Assembly (NCBI GenBank): GCA_019054805.1 | Contig: JAHQIY010000002.1 | Coordinates: 9,672,001 to 9,736,000 of the forward strand | Length of the DNA: 64,000 bases | Direction: 5' to 3' | Origin: Brachionus manjavacas | Lineage: Eukaryota > Rotifera > Eurotatoria > Ploima > Brachionidae | In this document: positions 10,335 through 22,075 of the stretch, in pieces | Numbering within the stretch: position 1 is the stretch's first letter | Layout of the letters: each line of letters starts with the position of its first letter | Made by a program: the position numbers and the translations under genes | Notes under the pieces: generated by a model | Databases searched by the model: none | Told to the model about the DNA's origin: nothing | Seen by the model: the letters and a program-made list of their open reading frames with translations, nothing else

Positions 10335-12940
10335 TTCTTTACTAAGGGACAACTTGAGTGACAAAGCGTCTATTTTTTACCAAATTTTCTAATAGACAAC
10401 TTGATTGACGAGACCGCCATTTACTTTTTTCTTTCTCTATGAACAATTTGATAAACGAGGCGGGAATTTATTTATTTTCTTACTTATTGACAACTTGATG
10501 GACAAAGCGTTAATTTTTTCCACATTTTCTAATGGACAAATTGATTTACGAGGCGTTAATTTACTAATTTTTTTACTTTGGGACAACTTGGGTGACAAAG
10601 CGTCTTTTTTTTAACTAATTTTCTAACGTACAACATGTTTGAACAGACCTCAATTTACATTTTTTTTTCCTTATGAACTAATTGATTAACGAGGCGGGAA
10701 TTTATTTATATCCTTTTTATTGACAACTTGAGTCACAAATCGTCCATTTTTACCACATTTTCTAATGGAAAGCTTGATTTACGGGGCGGAAATTTGCTTA
10801 TTTCTTTACTTAGGGACAACTTGAGTGACAAAGCGTCCTTTTTTACCTTTTTTTCTATTGGACAGCTTGATTTACGAGGCGGTAATTTACTAATTACTTT
10901 TCTGATGGACAATTTGATTAACGAGGCGTCAATTTACTTATTTGTTTACTAAGTGACAACTTGAGTGAAAAAGAGTCAATTTTTTACCTTATTTTCTAAT
11001 TGACAGCGTGACTTACGATGCGGTAATTTTCTTATATCTTTACTTAGGGATAACTCGAGTGAAAAAGAGTCAATTTTTTACCTTATTTTCTAATGGACAA
11101 ATTGATTTACGAGGCGTCAATTTACTTTTTTCTTTCCTTATTAACTTATTTATTAACGAGACGGAAATTTACTTATTTCCTTACTTTTTACAACTTGAGT
11201 GACAAATCGTCCATTTTTTACCTTATTGTCTAATGGAAGGCTTGATTTACGAGGCGGAAATTTGCTTTTTTCTCTCCTTATGAACTAATAGATTAACGAG
11301 GTGGGAATTTACTTATTTCCTTTTTTTTTGACAACTTGAGTCACAAAGAGTTAATTTTTACCTTATTTTCTAAATAACAGCCTGATTTACGAGGCGTTAA
11401 TTTACTAATTTTTTTACTTTGGGACAACTTGGGTGACAAAGCGTCTTTTTTTTAACTAATTTTCTAACGTACAACATGTTTGAACAGACCTCAATTTACA
11501 TTTTTTTTTCCTTATGAACTAATTGATTAACGAGGCGGGAATTTATTTATATCCTTTTTATTGACAACTTGAGTCACAAATCGTCCATTTTTACCACATT
11601 TTCTAATGGAAAGCTTGATTTACGGGGCGGAAATTTGCTTATTTCTTTACTTAGGGACAAATTGAGTGACAAAGCGTCCATTTTTTACCTTTTTTTCTAT
11701 TGGACAGCTTGATTTACGAGGCGGTAATTTACTAATTACTTTTCTGATGGACAATTTGATTAACGAGGCGTCAATTTACTTATTTGTTTACTAAGTGACA
11801 ACTTGAGTGAAAAAGAGTCAATTTTTTCCCTTATTTTCTAATGGACAACATGATTGACGAGAGCTACATTTAGTTTTTTCTTTCCTTATGAACTAATTTA
11901 TTAACGAGACGGAAATTTACTTATTTCCTTACTTTTTACAACTTGAGTGACAAATCGTCCATTTTTTACCTTATTGTCTAATGGAAGGCTTGATTTACGA
12001 GGCGGAAATTTGCTTTTTCTCTCCTTATGAACTAATAGATTAACGAGGTGGGAATTTACTTATTTCCTTTTTTTTTGACAACTTGAGTCACAAAGAGTTA
12101 ATTTTTACCTTATTTTCTAAATAACAGCCTGATTAACGAGGCGTCAATTTACTTATTTGTTTACTAAGTGACAACTTGAGTGAAAAAGAGTCAATTTTTT
12201 ACCTTATTTTCTAATTGACAGCGTGACTTACGATGCGGTAATTTTCTTATATCTTTACTTAGGGATAACTCGAGTGAAAAAGAGTCAATTTTTTACCTTA
12301 TTTTCTAATGGACAAATTGATTTACGAGGCGTCAATTTACTTTTTTCTTTCCTTATTAACTTATTTATTAACGAGACGGAAATTTACTTATTTCCTTACT
12401 TTTTACAACTTGAGTGACAAATCGTCCATTTTTTACCTTATTGTCTAATGGAAGGCTTGATTTACGAGGCGGAAATTTGCTTTTTCCTCTCCTTATGAAC
12501 TAATAGATTAACGAGGTGGGAATTTACTTATTTCCTTTTTTTTTGACAACTTGAGTCACAAAGAGTTAATTTTTACCTTATTTTCTAAATAACAGCCTGA
12601 TTAACGAGGCGTCAATTTACTTATTTGTTTACTAAGTGACAACTTGAGTGAAAAAGAGTCAATTTTTTCCCTTATTTTCTAATGGACAACATGATTGACG
12701 AGAGCTACATTTAGTTTTTTCTTTCCTTATGAACTAATTGATTAAAAAGGCGGGAATTTACTTATTTCCTTACTTATTGACAACTGGAGTGACACATCAT
12801 TCATTTTTACCACATTTTCTAATGGATAACTTTATTTACGAGACGTCCATTTTTTAACCTAATTTTCTTATGGACAATTTGATTTACGAGGTGTCAATTT
12901 ACTTATCTGTTTACTTAGTGACAACTTAAGTGACAAAGCG
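10335..12940 (+). repeat. 47-bp/141-bp tandem array (TR2, forward part)
   Basis: Long run of ~47-bp monomers in a/b/c types giving a ~141-bp higher-order unit. Because 141 is divisible by three, it yields many spurious ORFs with repeated DLRGGNLL- or NGQIDLRG-type peptides. A duplication with 841-bp spacing is visible (10721 and 11562). A second repeat with 1215-bp spacing (11008 and 12223) is absent from the mirror array. Confidence 0.9.
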
Positions 12941-13642
12941 TAAATCAAGCTGTCCAATGGTAAATAAGGTGAAAAATTGACTCTTTTTACTCAAAATGTC
13001 AATTAGTAAACAAATAAGGAAATTGACGCCTCGTAAATCAAATTGTCCCTAAGTAAAGAAATAAGTAAATTCCCGCCTCGTTAATCAAGTAGTTCCTGAG
13101 GAAAGAAAAAGTTAATAGAGGTCTCCTCATTCACGCTGTCCATTAGAAAATAAGGGAAAAAATTGACTCTTTTTCACTCAAGTTGTCAATTAGTAAACAA
13201 ATAACTAAATTTCCGCCTGGTAAATCAAATTGTCCATGAGAAATAAGGTAAAAATTACTCTTTGTTACTCATGTTGCCAATGAGTAGAGCATAAAATAAA
13301 TTCCCGCCTCGTTAATCAATTAGTTCATAAGGAAAAAAAAAGTAAATGGAGTTCATATCAATCATGTTGTCCATTAGAAAATAAGGTAAAAAATTGACTC
13401 TTTGTTACTCAAGTTCTCAATAAGTAGAGCAGAAAGTAAATTCCCGCCTTGTTAATCAATTAATTCATATGGAAAGAAAAAGTAAATGGAGTTCTCGTCA
13501 TTCATGTTGTCCTTTTGAAAATTAGGTAAAAATGGACGCTTTGTCACTCAAGTTGTCAATAAGTAAGGAAATAACTTAATTACCGCCTCGTAAATCAATT
13601 AGTCCATAGGGAAAGAATAAAGTAATTGGAGGACTTTTAACA
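12941..13642 (-). repeat. 47-bp tandem array (TR2, inverted part)
   Basis: The same monomers, but reversed: from 12941 the sequence reads CGTAAATCAAGCTGTCC and so on. The switch is abrupt and uses a shared CGT. The array abuts the 3' end of hAT copy 2, mirroring TR1 next to hAT copy 1. Confidence 0.9.
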
Positions 13643-15809
13643 TATAAATTGATTAATCGTCGATTTAATCGCCCGAAAATGCATACAAAAAAATTTTTTT
13701 TGTTGAATGAAAACTTTATTTAAACAAATTAGAAAAAAAAAAATATTATAAAGAAAAAAGGTATTTTTTATATTACATTTCTCAATTTGTTAATATTATG
13801 CATGAGAAAAATAAGAGAGTTAAAGTTCTTTGGATTAACCCTTGATCCTTTTTTGGAAAGTATCTCTCCGGCTTTTGAAAAATTTCTTTCGCATGGTGCA
13901 CTTGTTGCCGGAATAGAAAGATATTTTTTAGTTAAATTATATAAGTAAGGAAATGAATATTTGTTATTTTCCCACCAATCCAATATATCACATAAATCTG
14001 TATCGTTTTTTCAAAATGATAGGTTGTTTAAGATAATTCTCTAATTCAATAACGAACTCATTATTTTCACTTTGATCTTCTTTGCATTGCTGTTCTATGA
14101 AAAATTCTCTTAAATCAAAACAGGGTCTTTTTGCCGATGGGTGTTCATCTGACGAAAGTCGTTCAATTTTATTGGTTGTACCCTTTTTGCTTGATTGAAA
14201 ATTAGCCTTTAACAAATCTTGTAGCCTTTTTACTGCTTTTCTTTTTTTTTCATCTTCAATAAAACACGTATTTTTACTCTCGGATCTAAAAGTGTTGCAG
14301 TAGAAATCAAACAATTTTTTACTAAATCTGCGAAACGTCGCTTTATTGAATCGACTAAATGATCTCAAAATTTATTAAAAACTATTACAGAGCTTTTTCG
14401 AGACTTTAAACTGACAATAAGACGTGTTATAAGTGGTATAACGAGGGAAATAGTTGAATATTTGTCACCGCTTAGAATTCTTGTTGAAGCTTCCATTGGC
14501 TCTAAAATGTTAATCAAGCCATCAATTATACGCCATTCTTGATTCGTTAATTGAGGTAAATCCGTTTCTGGATTTTCGCTGATGTACAGATTTAAACTCG
14601 ACTTCTGTTCAAATAAACGCTCGATCATATAATATTTTGAGTTCCATCTTGTACTGACCTCTTGAATAAGCTTGTTTTCTTTTAGATGAAGTTTGACTAA
14701 CTTGAAGCTTAGCGGCCGCTAGACTTGAATGTTTAAAATGTGAAACAACTGTCTTACACTTAGATAAAATATCATCTATTGGATTATTATTCTTAAAAGC
14801 ATCGTTAATTGCTATTTGAATTTTATGAGCTGAACATCGTATTGAGAGATTATCAGTTTAATTTACTGTATTGACAATATTCGCCGCGTTGTCCGTCACA
14901 ATCGCAGCAATTTTTTTTTCTAAATCCCATTTAAAGATTGCTGCTTTAAAGACAATAGAAATATTTTCCGCTGTATGTCTAATAGACCCAAACGGTTTTG
15001 TATCTAAAACATAACTTTTCAACTCTTGATTAATTATATAATATGCTGTAATTGTAGAGTATGATTCTTGATTGATTCAGTCCATAAATCAGAAAGAAAT
15101 GTAACGAATTCAGCTTGTATTAGTTCTTTTTTAATTTTTTCAACATTTTCATCATATATTTTAATAATTAGTGTTTTAAAAAAAACTCTCTTCAAGGAAG
15201 CTGATAATTTGGGCATTGATAGCTAATTAAGTTTTTAAATTCTTCTTCTTCAACTATTCTATACGGATTACATCCTGATACTATCATTTCAGCTATATAC
15301 CTATCGATTGAATATTTTGATTGTAAGCCAACATTAAATGTTAATTTATTCTTACTTGAAACATTTAAAGTAGCTTGTTTTGATTTATCTTGAGAAGATT
15401 TAATTGACATAAACTCTTGATAGTGATCAGCTTCTAAATGGTTCCATAAATTTGTAGTATTGTTTTTTCTCAAAAGTGATGAATCTTTCTCTGTTTTAGT
15501 TTTTAGGCATATTTGACAGATACCGATTGTAGGATTGTCAGGATTCAATTAAAAATGTCTCCAAACAAGAAAAGAAAAAGGTGAACTCATATTTATTTTT
15601 AAAGAATAATTTAATAAACAAAAACAAAATTGAAAAACTAATTGAACGAATTTTATGTGAATTTTTAATAATAGAAAAAAGAAGCGCCATAATTCATGAT
15701 AAGAAAATTTAGAATTGATATTAATTGATCGCGATTTTTGAACATCATGATCGATCGATTTCGATTTGAAAAATCGCGCGCGATTAATCGCGATTAATCG
15801 AAATCGCTG
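13643..15809 (-). mobile_element. hAT DNA transposon, copy 2
   Basis: Inverted copy of the element at 4588-6755 with the same termini: CAG start at 15809, GATTAATCGTCGATTTAATCG motif near 13651. It is embedded at its 5' side in LINE copy B and flanked at its 3' side by the 47-bp array. It shares with copy 3, against copies 1 and 4, ATATG rather than AAATG in the 3' end, LIIKIYD and ITRLIV in the protein, and a shorter A-run before RYRFM. Confidence 0.8.
13768..15591 (-). pseudogene. hAT transposase pseudogene (copy 2)
   Basis: Same domain order as copy 1: BED finger, RNase H-like core with TDNAAN, C-terminal hAT dimerisation motif (SIPATSAPCERNFSKAG). The same early stop codons are present. 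In addition a shortened A-run splits the C-terminal part after IILKK. Private differences include a C-to-G change next to ITRLIV. It cannot encode an active transposase. Confidence 0.8.
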
Positions 15810-16707
15810 CAATACTAATACCAGCTGTCTTATCACTTCGAAGATTTTTAAGCTTTTTTAGTACCTTCTCTGAAGAAACGATGTCCTCAATTTTGAATTC
15901 TGGATCGGGTTGTGACCTGGGCAAAAAGATTTGTCTTGCGTTTTCAATTATTTCAGGTGATGTCGGTTTATCTAAAGCTGAGTGGAAATATTCATTTAGA
16001 GTATTGCAAATTTTTTCCTTTTCGGTAATAAACGTTCTTCTGAGTTCATAATAGCTGCAATGTTCTCACTCTTTCTAAATCTGCTATTAATATAAGAGTA
16101 TAATTCTTTCGGATTTTCTTTTGATTCAGCAGCCAGTTTGTATTCAAAATCAATTACTCGTTTTTTGACTCCCAGCTTTACCTGTTTGCAAGCCATTTTG
16201 TACTTCTGGTTCAGTAAAAATTTATTCTTATTAATTCGGCTAGCTATAAAAGGCGCTTTTTACGACGGACAAGCGAGGCTATTTTAACATTCCACCAAAG
16301 TGGGTTTGCAAAGCCTTTCCTAGGCACTCGTCTCTTGTCAAACAGATCAGATGCTAGTTCAAAGGATTTGAGAACTGTTAAATATTTCTGCTGCAGCATT
16401 TTGATTCGAGAGCATTTTTCCAATCTAAATCAGTCATATACAATGCCATTGATAAATAATCACCTTTTCTCCAATTATAGACTCTACTGTCAAAGTAATT
16501 TGGTCTCTCATATTTTACATTTATCTTAAATTGAAGACTGTTTACTGTTTACCAGCTGCACCAACCCAGAACCGCTGATTGCATCACTGACCATTCCACT
16601 TGGTGATGACGAATTTATCAGGACTGGGCTTCCGCTTTCATTCCATTCAATATCTGGCATGTTAAAGTCTCCCATCACGATAGCACTGGAGAAAGTCTTG
16701 CTGGGAG
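15810..16707 (-). pseudogene. CR1-like LINE ORF2, 5' half (copy B)
   Basis: Inverted equivalent of 3690-4587: endonuclease remnant with GDFNMPDIEWNE, linker with NPLWWNVK, the KENPKELYSYINSRFRKS block, ending at the RT entry motif beside hAT copy 2. It shows the same internal loss of most of the nuclease and the same missing RT middle, so the deletions predate the duplication. Confidence 0.8.
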
Positions 16708-17376
16708 TTAGACGAGCTGCAGACTCAATTGATCGTTTATGTAAATGCTTTTGTGCCTCTCATCATCACGAAACTTCCTCGAGCTGCGAATCATATCGGC
16801 TCTTGCGCTTGGCGATTCCATCTCCACTACGAGAAGGACTCGATTATTTACTGTCTTGTCTTTTGCGCGACTAATTTTTTTGGCCTTCTTTGCCTTACTT
16901 TCAGGAACTCCTAGCTTGTTAGCAAGTTTTTGGATGAATTCAACTTCACAACCTTCCTCGCAATCAAAAATCGTAGCCGGAATCGAAGCAACTACATTAT
17001 TGGCTCTTTCTTCTTCAATTATGGCAATAGTTGCCATAATTGCCACAGCATTCTCATCTTTGTGGGCCATCCCATTAACTATCTTAGACCAGTTGATTGG
17101 AGGTAGCAAAGAAGAAGAAGAAGAAGTTTGAGAAGGTTGATCCCGTGGATTATTGAGCGAATCAACAAGTGTGCTAAGAGTCTTGATAGTAACTTTCTGT
17201 GTATTGTTTTCTTTTTATAAAGTCTCAATACGTTGATAAAGTCAATTCACGCTATTACTGATTTTGGACAACCAGCTATGATGATTCTTTCTGACTTCGG
17301 ATGTAGCTGAGGGAAGCTTTGGCCAGTTAGCCTCTTGTAAGAAGCTTAAATCAATCTCTTGATGGACTGCTGTCAT
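16708..17376 (-). pseudogene. LINE ORF1-like protein (copy B)
   Basis: Start codon at 17374-17376. The frame from PPINWSKIV to ESPSARADMIRSSRKFRD and a stop at 16708 is intact over 133 codons, unlike copy A. Upstream it keeps the two in-frame stops of the N-terminal part. It is three codons shorter than A and C in the charged segment because of the altered hairpin patch (17016-17042). An RRM-like C-terminal part is inferred from motif pattern. Confidence 0.6.
17016..17042. repeat. Perfect hairpin inside LINE ORF1 (copy B allele)
   Basis: CAATTATGGCAA and TTGCCATAATTG form 12-bp perfect arms around a 3-nt loop. In copies A and C only the inner six pairs are complementary; here the outer bases match the opposite arm. 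This is what a templated copy of one arm onto the other would give. Confidence 0.85.
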
Positions 17377-18900
17377 TCGGACAAGTATTTTTGATAATTT
17401 ATAATTTATTAAAATTTTTTAAAAATTTTTTTTTTTTATTTTTTTAACCAACTTTAATAGATTTTTTTCAAATAGATCATCAGCTGAATTTTTGGAAAAA
17501 ACACTTTGAATACAAGTCATTATAGTACAAGTCAAGATTTTCACTTTTTTAAAAAATTTTAAAAATCGTTACCTGTACCAAAAACTAAGTTGCTCTATTT
17601 TTAAACACTTAAGTCAAGAAAAAACTCTGAAAAGTCGTCATGTCAATTTTATAAAAATCAAAAATTCCGAGGTCTTGCCTGATGTAGATTTTTCGAACTT
17701 TTTTTCTTAACTTTTAAAACCTGTTTTAAAATAAGTTATAAAATTTTAAATAAGAGCAAAAACGAATTCTTAAATATTATTTTTTCTATTAATTTTTCTT
17801 TTAAATTCTTAGGAAAATTAATAAAACAATAATTTACCAATTTCATAAACTCATGAGCGTCTTGTTGATAATTATTTGAAATCAAAAAAGGAGTTTTCAT
17901 AAAATGTTTCATTATGTAAAAATGTTTTTTTTTTTCAAATGAAATTTTTGTTTGGAATTAAAATTTTTTAGAAAAAAACTTGATTAAATTTATTTTGTTG
18001 TGTAAAATTTTAAAAAATAAAAAGAAGAAAAAAAAATTTTTTATAAGTTTATTTGTATCGTGTAACGGCTAGTTGGGTAAAAAATAAAATTTTAAAAAAA
18101 TTTATAAAAATCGTTACTGAAATTACAGTTGTTGATGAAATTGGGCATACAAGTACCAACATTTGAGATAATTGCTTTTTTTAAATAAAAATTTGTTTAA
18201 TTGCAGGATTACAATTTATTTAAACAAAAATATTAAATTTTGAATTTTAAAATGTTCAAAAAATTTTCATTACCGATAAACATCAGGATATTGATTCCTG
18301 TTGAGACCATTTTGAAAAATAAGATCTAAAATGAACAATGAAAGGATGATTGGAATTAAAAATGCTTCTTTTGTGTCGATAACAAAATTATCAAATTGTT
18401 GTCCGTGCTTTGGAGCATATTTTTAAAAATTTTCTACAACCCTATTCTGAAAAATTAGAAATCATTTTTTTACAAAATAATTCACTGGGAACAGTTTAAA
18501 AAGATTTTTATTTTTCTATAATTTAGTATAAAAATTAAAAACTTAAATTTAAAATTATTTTCTATGAATCCTAAAAATGTTTTTGATTTTAAATTTAAGG
18601 ATTCCAATTTTTTAGAATACATCACTTTAAGTAAAAAAATTTTTTCAAATATTTTAAGTTTCGGAATCTATGAATTTTAAAGATTTATATTTTTTTTTTC
18701 TGGTGTTTCATTTGTCATAGTTACCGAATTCCAAACATACATTTTTTAAAAAATCCTTGTAACGAAATATAGGTAATTTATGCTTCGTTGTGTTTTGGTA
18801 ATTAACCGGAGAATTTCATTGTTTCCACGCTCACTCCGATCCAAAAAAAGATTTTTCAAAAGATCCAAATGATTTTCATCCCAGCTCAATTACGTAAGCT
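17377..18900. other. AT-rich spacer, possibly LINE 5' UTR (copy B)
   Basis: Inverted equivalent of 1483-3012. Near 17400 its sequence differs from A and C, which agree with each other (A reads GAATAAATTTTCATAAATT). That supports B as the earlier-separated copy. No genes seen. Confidence 0.45.
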
Positions 18901-18919
18901 ACAGTGTTCGAAGCACTGT

Positions 18920-19273
18920 TCTAAAAAATGGATTACCTATTAAGCAAAATTCATGTTAATAGATTTGCTTACACTGCTTGAATCGGACTACCTGCCGATG
19001 TCATATACCTTGACTTCTCAAAGGCTTTTGATAAGGTTTCACATGAACTCCTGCTCATCAAGTTGATGGCCTACGGAATCCCGATCGTTTTTATTAACTG
19101 GATTCATTTTTTCTTGATAGGTCGAAAACAGCGTGTTGTAATTGGTAATGCTGTATCCGAATGGAGAACGGTAACAAGTGGTGTACCTCAAGGTTCCGTT
19201 CTAGGTCCTCTTCTTTTTATTATCTATGTCTATAATTTACTAGATCTCTGTAAATCATTCTGTAAGCTTTATG
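18920..19273 (+). pseudogene. LINE ORF2 reverse transcriptase fragment (copy B), cut at YADD
   Basis: Encodes YLDFSKAFDKV, MAYGIPIVFINWIHFF, GRKQRVVIG and SGVPQGSVLGPLLF, then stops at KLY, just before the catalytic ADD. The sequence switches to hAT copy 3 within an ATG shared by both partners (19271-19273). A 19063-19467 reading frame crosses the join, but that is coincidence. Confidence 0.85.
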
Positions 19274-21366
19274 TTCAAAAATCGCGATCAATTAATATCA
19301 ATTCTAAATTTTCTTATCATGAATTATGGCGCTTCTTTTTTCTATTATTAAAAATTCACATAAAATTCGTTCAATTAGTTTTTCAATTTTGTTTTTGTTT
19401 ATTAAATTATTCTTTAAAAATAAATATGAGTTCACCTTTTTCTTTTCTTGTTTGGAGACATTTTTAATTGAATCCTGACAATCCTACAATCGGTATCTGT
19501 CAAATATGCCTAAAAAACTAAAACAGAGAAAGATTCATCACTTTTGAGAGAAAACAATACTACAAATTTATGGAACCATTTAGAAGCTGATCACTATCAA
19601 GAGTTTATGTCAATTAAATCTTCTCAAGATAAATCAAAACAAGCTACTTTAAATGTTTCAAGTAAGAATAAATTAACATTTAATGTTGGCTTACAATCAA
19701 AATATTCAATCGATAGGTATATAGCTGAAATGATAGTATCAGGATGTAATCCGTATAGAATAGTTGAAGAAGAAGAATTTAAAAACTTAATTAGCTATCA
19801 ATGCCCAAATTATCAGCTTCCTTGAAGAGAGTTTTTTTAAAACACTAATTATTAAAATATATGATGAAAATGTTGAAAAAATTAAAAAAGAACTAATACA
19901 AGCTGAATTCGTTACATTTCTTTCTGATTTATGGACTGAATCAATCAAGAATCATACTCTACAATTACAGCATATTATATAATTAATCAAGAGTTGAAAA
20001 GTTATGTTTTAGATACAAAACCGTTTGGGTCTATTAGACATACAGCGGAAAATATTTCTATTGTCTTTAAAGCAGCAATCTTTAAATGGGATTTAGAAAA
20101 AATTGCTGCGATTGTGACGGACAACGCGGCGAATATTGTCAATACAGTAAATTAAACTGATAATCTCTCAATACGATGTTCAGCTCATAAAATTCAAATA
20201 GCAATTAACGATGCTTTTAAGAATAATAATCCAATAGATGATATTTTATCTAAGTGTAAGACAGTTGTTTCACATTTTAAACATTCAAGTCTAGCGGCCG
20301 CTAAGCTTCAAGTTAGTCAAACTTCATCTAAAAGAAAACAAGCTTATTCAAGAGGTCAGTACAAGATGGAACTCAAAATATTATATGATCGAGCGTTTAT
20401 TTGAACAGAAGTCGAGTTTAAATCTGTACATCAGCGAAAATCCAGAAACGGATTTACCTCAATTAACGAATCAAGAATGGCGTATAATTGATGGCTTGAT
20501 TAACATTTTAGAGCCAATGGAAGCTTCAACAAGAATTCTAAGCGGTGACAAATATTCAACTATTTCCCTCGTTATACCACTTATAACACGTCTTATTGTG
20601 AGTTTAAAGTCTCGAAAAAGCTCTGTAATAGTTTTTAATAAATTTTGAGATCATTTAGTCGATTCAATAAAGCGACGTTTCGCAGATTTAGTAAAAAATT
20701 GTTTGATTTCTACTGCAACACTTTTAGATCCGAGAGTAAAAAATACGTGTTTTATTGAAGATGAAAAAAAAAAGGAAGTAAAAAGGCTACAAGATTTGTT
20801 AAAGGCTAATTTTCAATCAAGCAAAAAGGGTACAACCAATAAAATTGAACGACTTTCGTCAGATGAACACCCATCGGCAAAAAGACCCTGTTTTGATTTA
20901 AGAGAATTTTTCATAGAACAGCAATGCAAAGAAGATCAAAGTGAAAATAATGAGTTCGTTATTGAATTAGAGAATTATCTTAAACAACCTATCATTTTGA
21001 AAAAACGATACAGATTTATGTGATATATTGGATTGGTGGGAAAATAACAAATATTCATTTCCTTACTTATATAATTTAACTAAAAAATATCTTTCTATTC
21101 CGGCAACAAGTGCACCATGCGAAAGAAATTTTTCAAAAGCCGGAGAGATACTTTCCAAAAAAGGATCAAGGGTTAATCCAAAGAACTTTAACTCTCTTAT
21201 TTTTCTCATGCATAATATTAACAAATTGAGAAATGTAATATAAAAAATACCTTTTTTCTTTATAATATTTTTTTTTTTCTAATTTGTTTAAATAAAGTTT
21301 TCATTCAACAAAAAAAATTTTTTTTGTATGCATTTTCGGGCGATTAAATCGACGATTAATCAATTT
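19271..21366 (+). mobile_element. hAT DNA transposon, copy 3, 5'-truncated
   Basis: Begins at the position equivalent to 4652 of copy 1, so it lacks the first ~64 bp including the terminal inverted repeat and ATCGATCGATC cluster. It runs to the same 3' end as the others and is followed by the 47-bp array. Without its 5' end it could not have moved as a transposon, so it arose by segmental duplication. Confidence 0.85.
19425..21243 (+). pseudogene. hAT transposase pseudogene (copy 3)
   Basis: Contains the BED finger, TDNAAN core and C-terminal CERNFSKAG motif as in copy 1, with the shared early stops. Copy-specific changes: an extra A after AAATATGCC breaks the BED frame, and the EDEKK Lys run is shorter. 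It shares LIIKIYD, ITRLIV and the RYRFM frame break with copy 2, its partner in the large inverted repeat. Confidence 0.8.
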
Positions 21367-22075
21367 ATATGTTAAAAGTCCTCCAATTACTTTATTCTTT
21401 CCCTATGGACTAATTGATTTACGAGGCGGTAATTAAGTTATTTCCTTACTTATTGACAACTTGAGTGACAAAGCGTCAATTTTTACCTAATTTTCAAAAG
21501 GACAACATGAATGACGAGAACTCCATTTACTTTTTCTTTCCATATGAATTAATTGATTAACAAGGCGGGAATTTACTTTCTGCTCTACTTATTGAGAACT
21601 TGAGTAACAAAGAGTCAATTTTTTACCTTATTTTCTAATGGACAACATGATTGATATGAACTCCATTTACTTTTTTTTTCCTTATGAACTAATTGATTAA
21701 CGAGGCGGGAATTTATTTTCTGCTCTACTCATTGGCAACTTGAGTAACAAAGAGTAATTTTTTTACCTTATTTCTCATGGACAATTTGATTTACCAGGCG
21801 GAAATTTAGTTATTTGTTTACTAATTGACAACTTGAGTGAAAAAGAGTCAATTTTTTCCCTTATTTTCTAATGGACAGCGTGAATGAGGAGACCTCTATT
21901 AACTTTTTTCTTTCCTCAGGAACTACTTGATTAACGAGGCGGGAATTTACTTATTTCTTTACTAAGGGACAATTTGATTTACGAGGCGTCAATTTCCTTA
22001 TTTGTTTACTAATTGACATTTTGAGTAAAAAAGAGTCAATTTTTCACCTTATTTACCATTGGACAGCTTGATTTA
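21367..22075 (+). repeat. 47-bp tandem array (TR3, forward part)
   Basis: Mirror of 12941-13642: ~47-bp monomers following the 3' end of hAT copy 3, with GATTTACGAGGCG and GACAACTTGAGTGAC blocks. It ends at the orientation switch near 22075, the counterpart of 12940. Confidence 0.9.

Larger units (their letters stand above)
88..15745 (+). repeat. Left arm of a ~15.5 kb inverted repeat (palindrome 2)
   Basis: This whole block recurs as reverse complement at 19271-34501. The order of parts is LINE 3' half, spacer, LINE 5' half, hAT copy 1, 47-bp array, AT satellite, AT-rich region with two inverted-repeat elements, long 47-bp array, hAT copy 2 up to its 5' region. Paired landmarks have nearly constant coordinate sums: 4588 with 30005, 6755 with 27846, 7059 with 27541. 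Shifts occur only where one arm gained or lost satellite units. Arms are near-identical in the transposon parts and differ mainly by homopolymer length and a few substitutions. Confidence 0.9.
13342..19273 (-). repeat. Right arm of inner inverted repeat (palindrome 1)
   Basis: Reverse complement of 1107-7058, carrying hAT copy 2 and LINE copy B. It ends at 19273 in a fusion to hAT copy 3. It shows more substitutions and indels against the 1107-7058 arm than the two palindrome-2 arms show against each other. Examples are the ORF1 hairpin patch and the start of the AT spacer, so it looks older. Confidence 0.85.

Noticed and set aside
10405-12417. Repeated frames with DLRGGNLL and NGQIDLRG peptides, like a repeat protein
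   Set aside because: The 141-bp repeat unit is divisible by three, so frames stay open by arithmetic. There is no gene structure, and the same units break frame elsewhere.
10335-13642. CRISPR-like array (regular ~47-bp spacing)
   Set aside because: Monomers are continuous with no unique spacers, and the context is a eukaryotic transposon-rich region.
19063-19467. 134-codon fusion of LINE reverse transcriptase to a new C-terminus
   Set aside because: The frame crosses an inversion junction into non-coding hAT 5' sequence. It lacks the YADD residues and any upstream RT, so a chimeric gene is unlikely.
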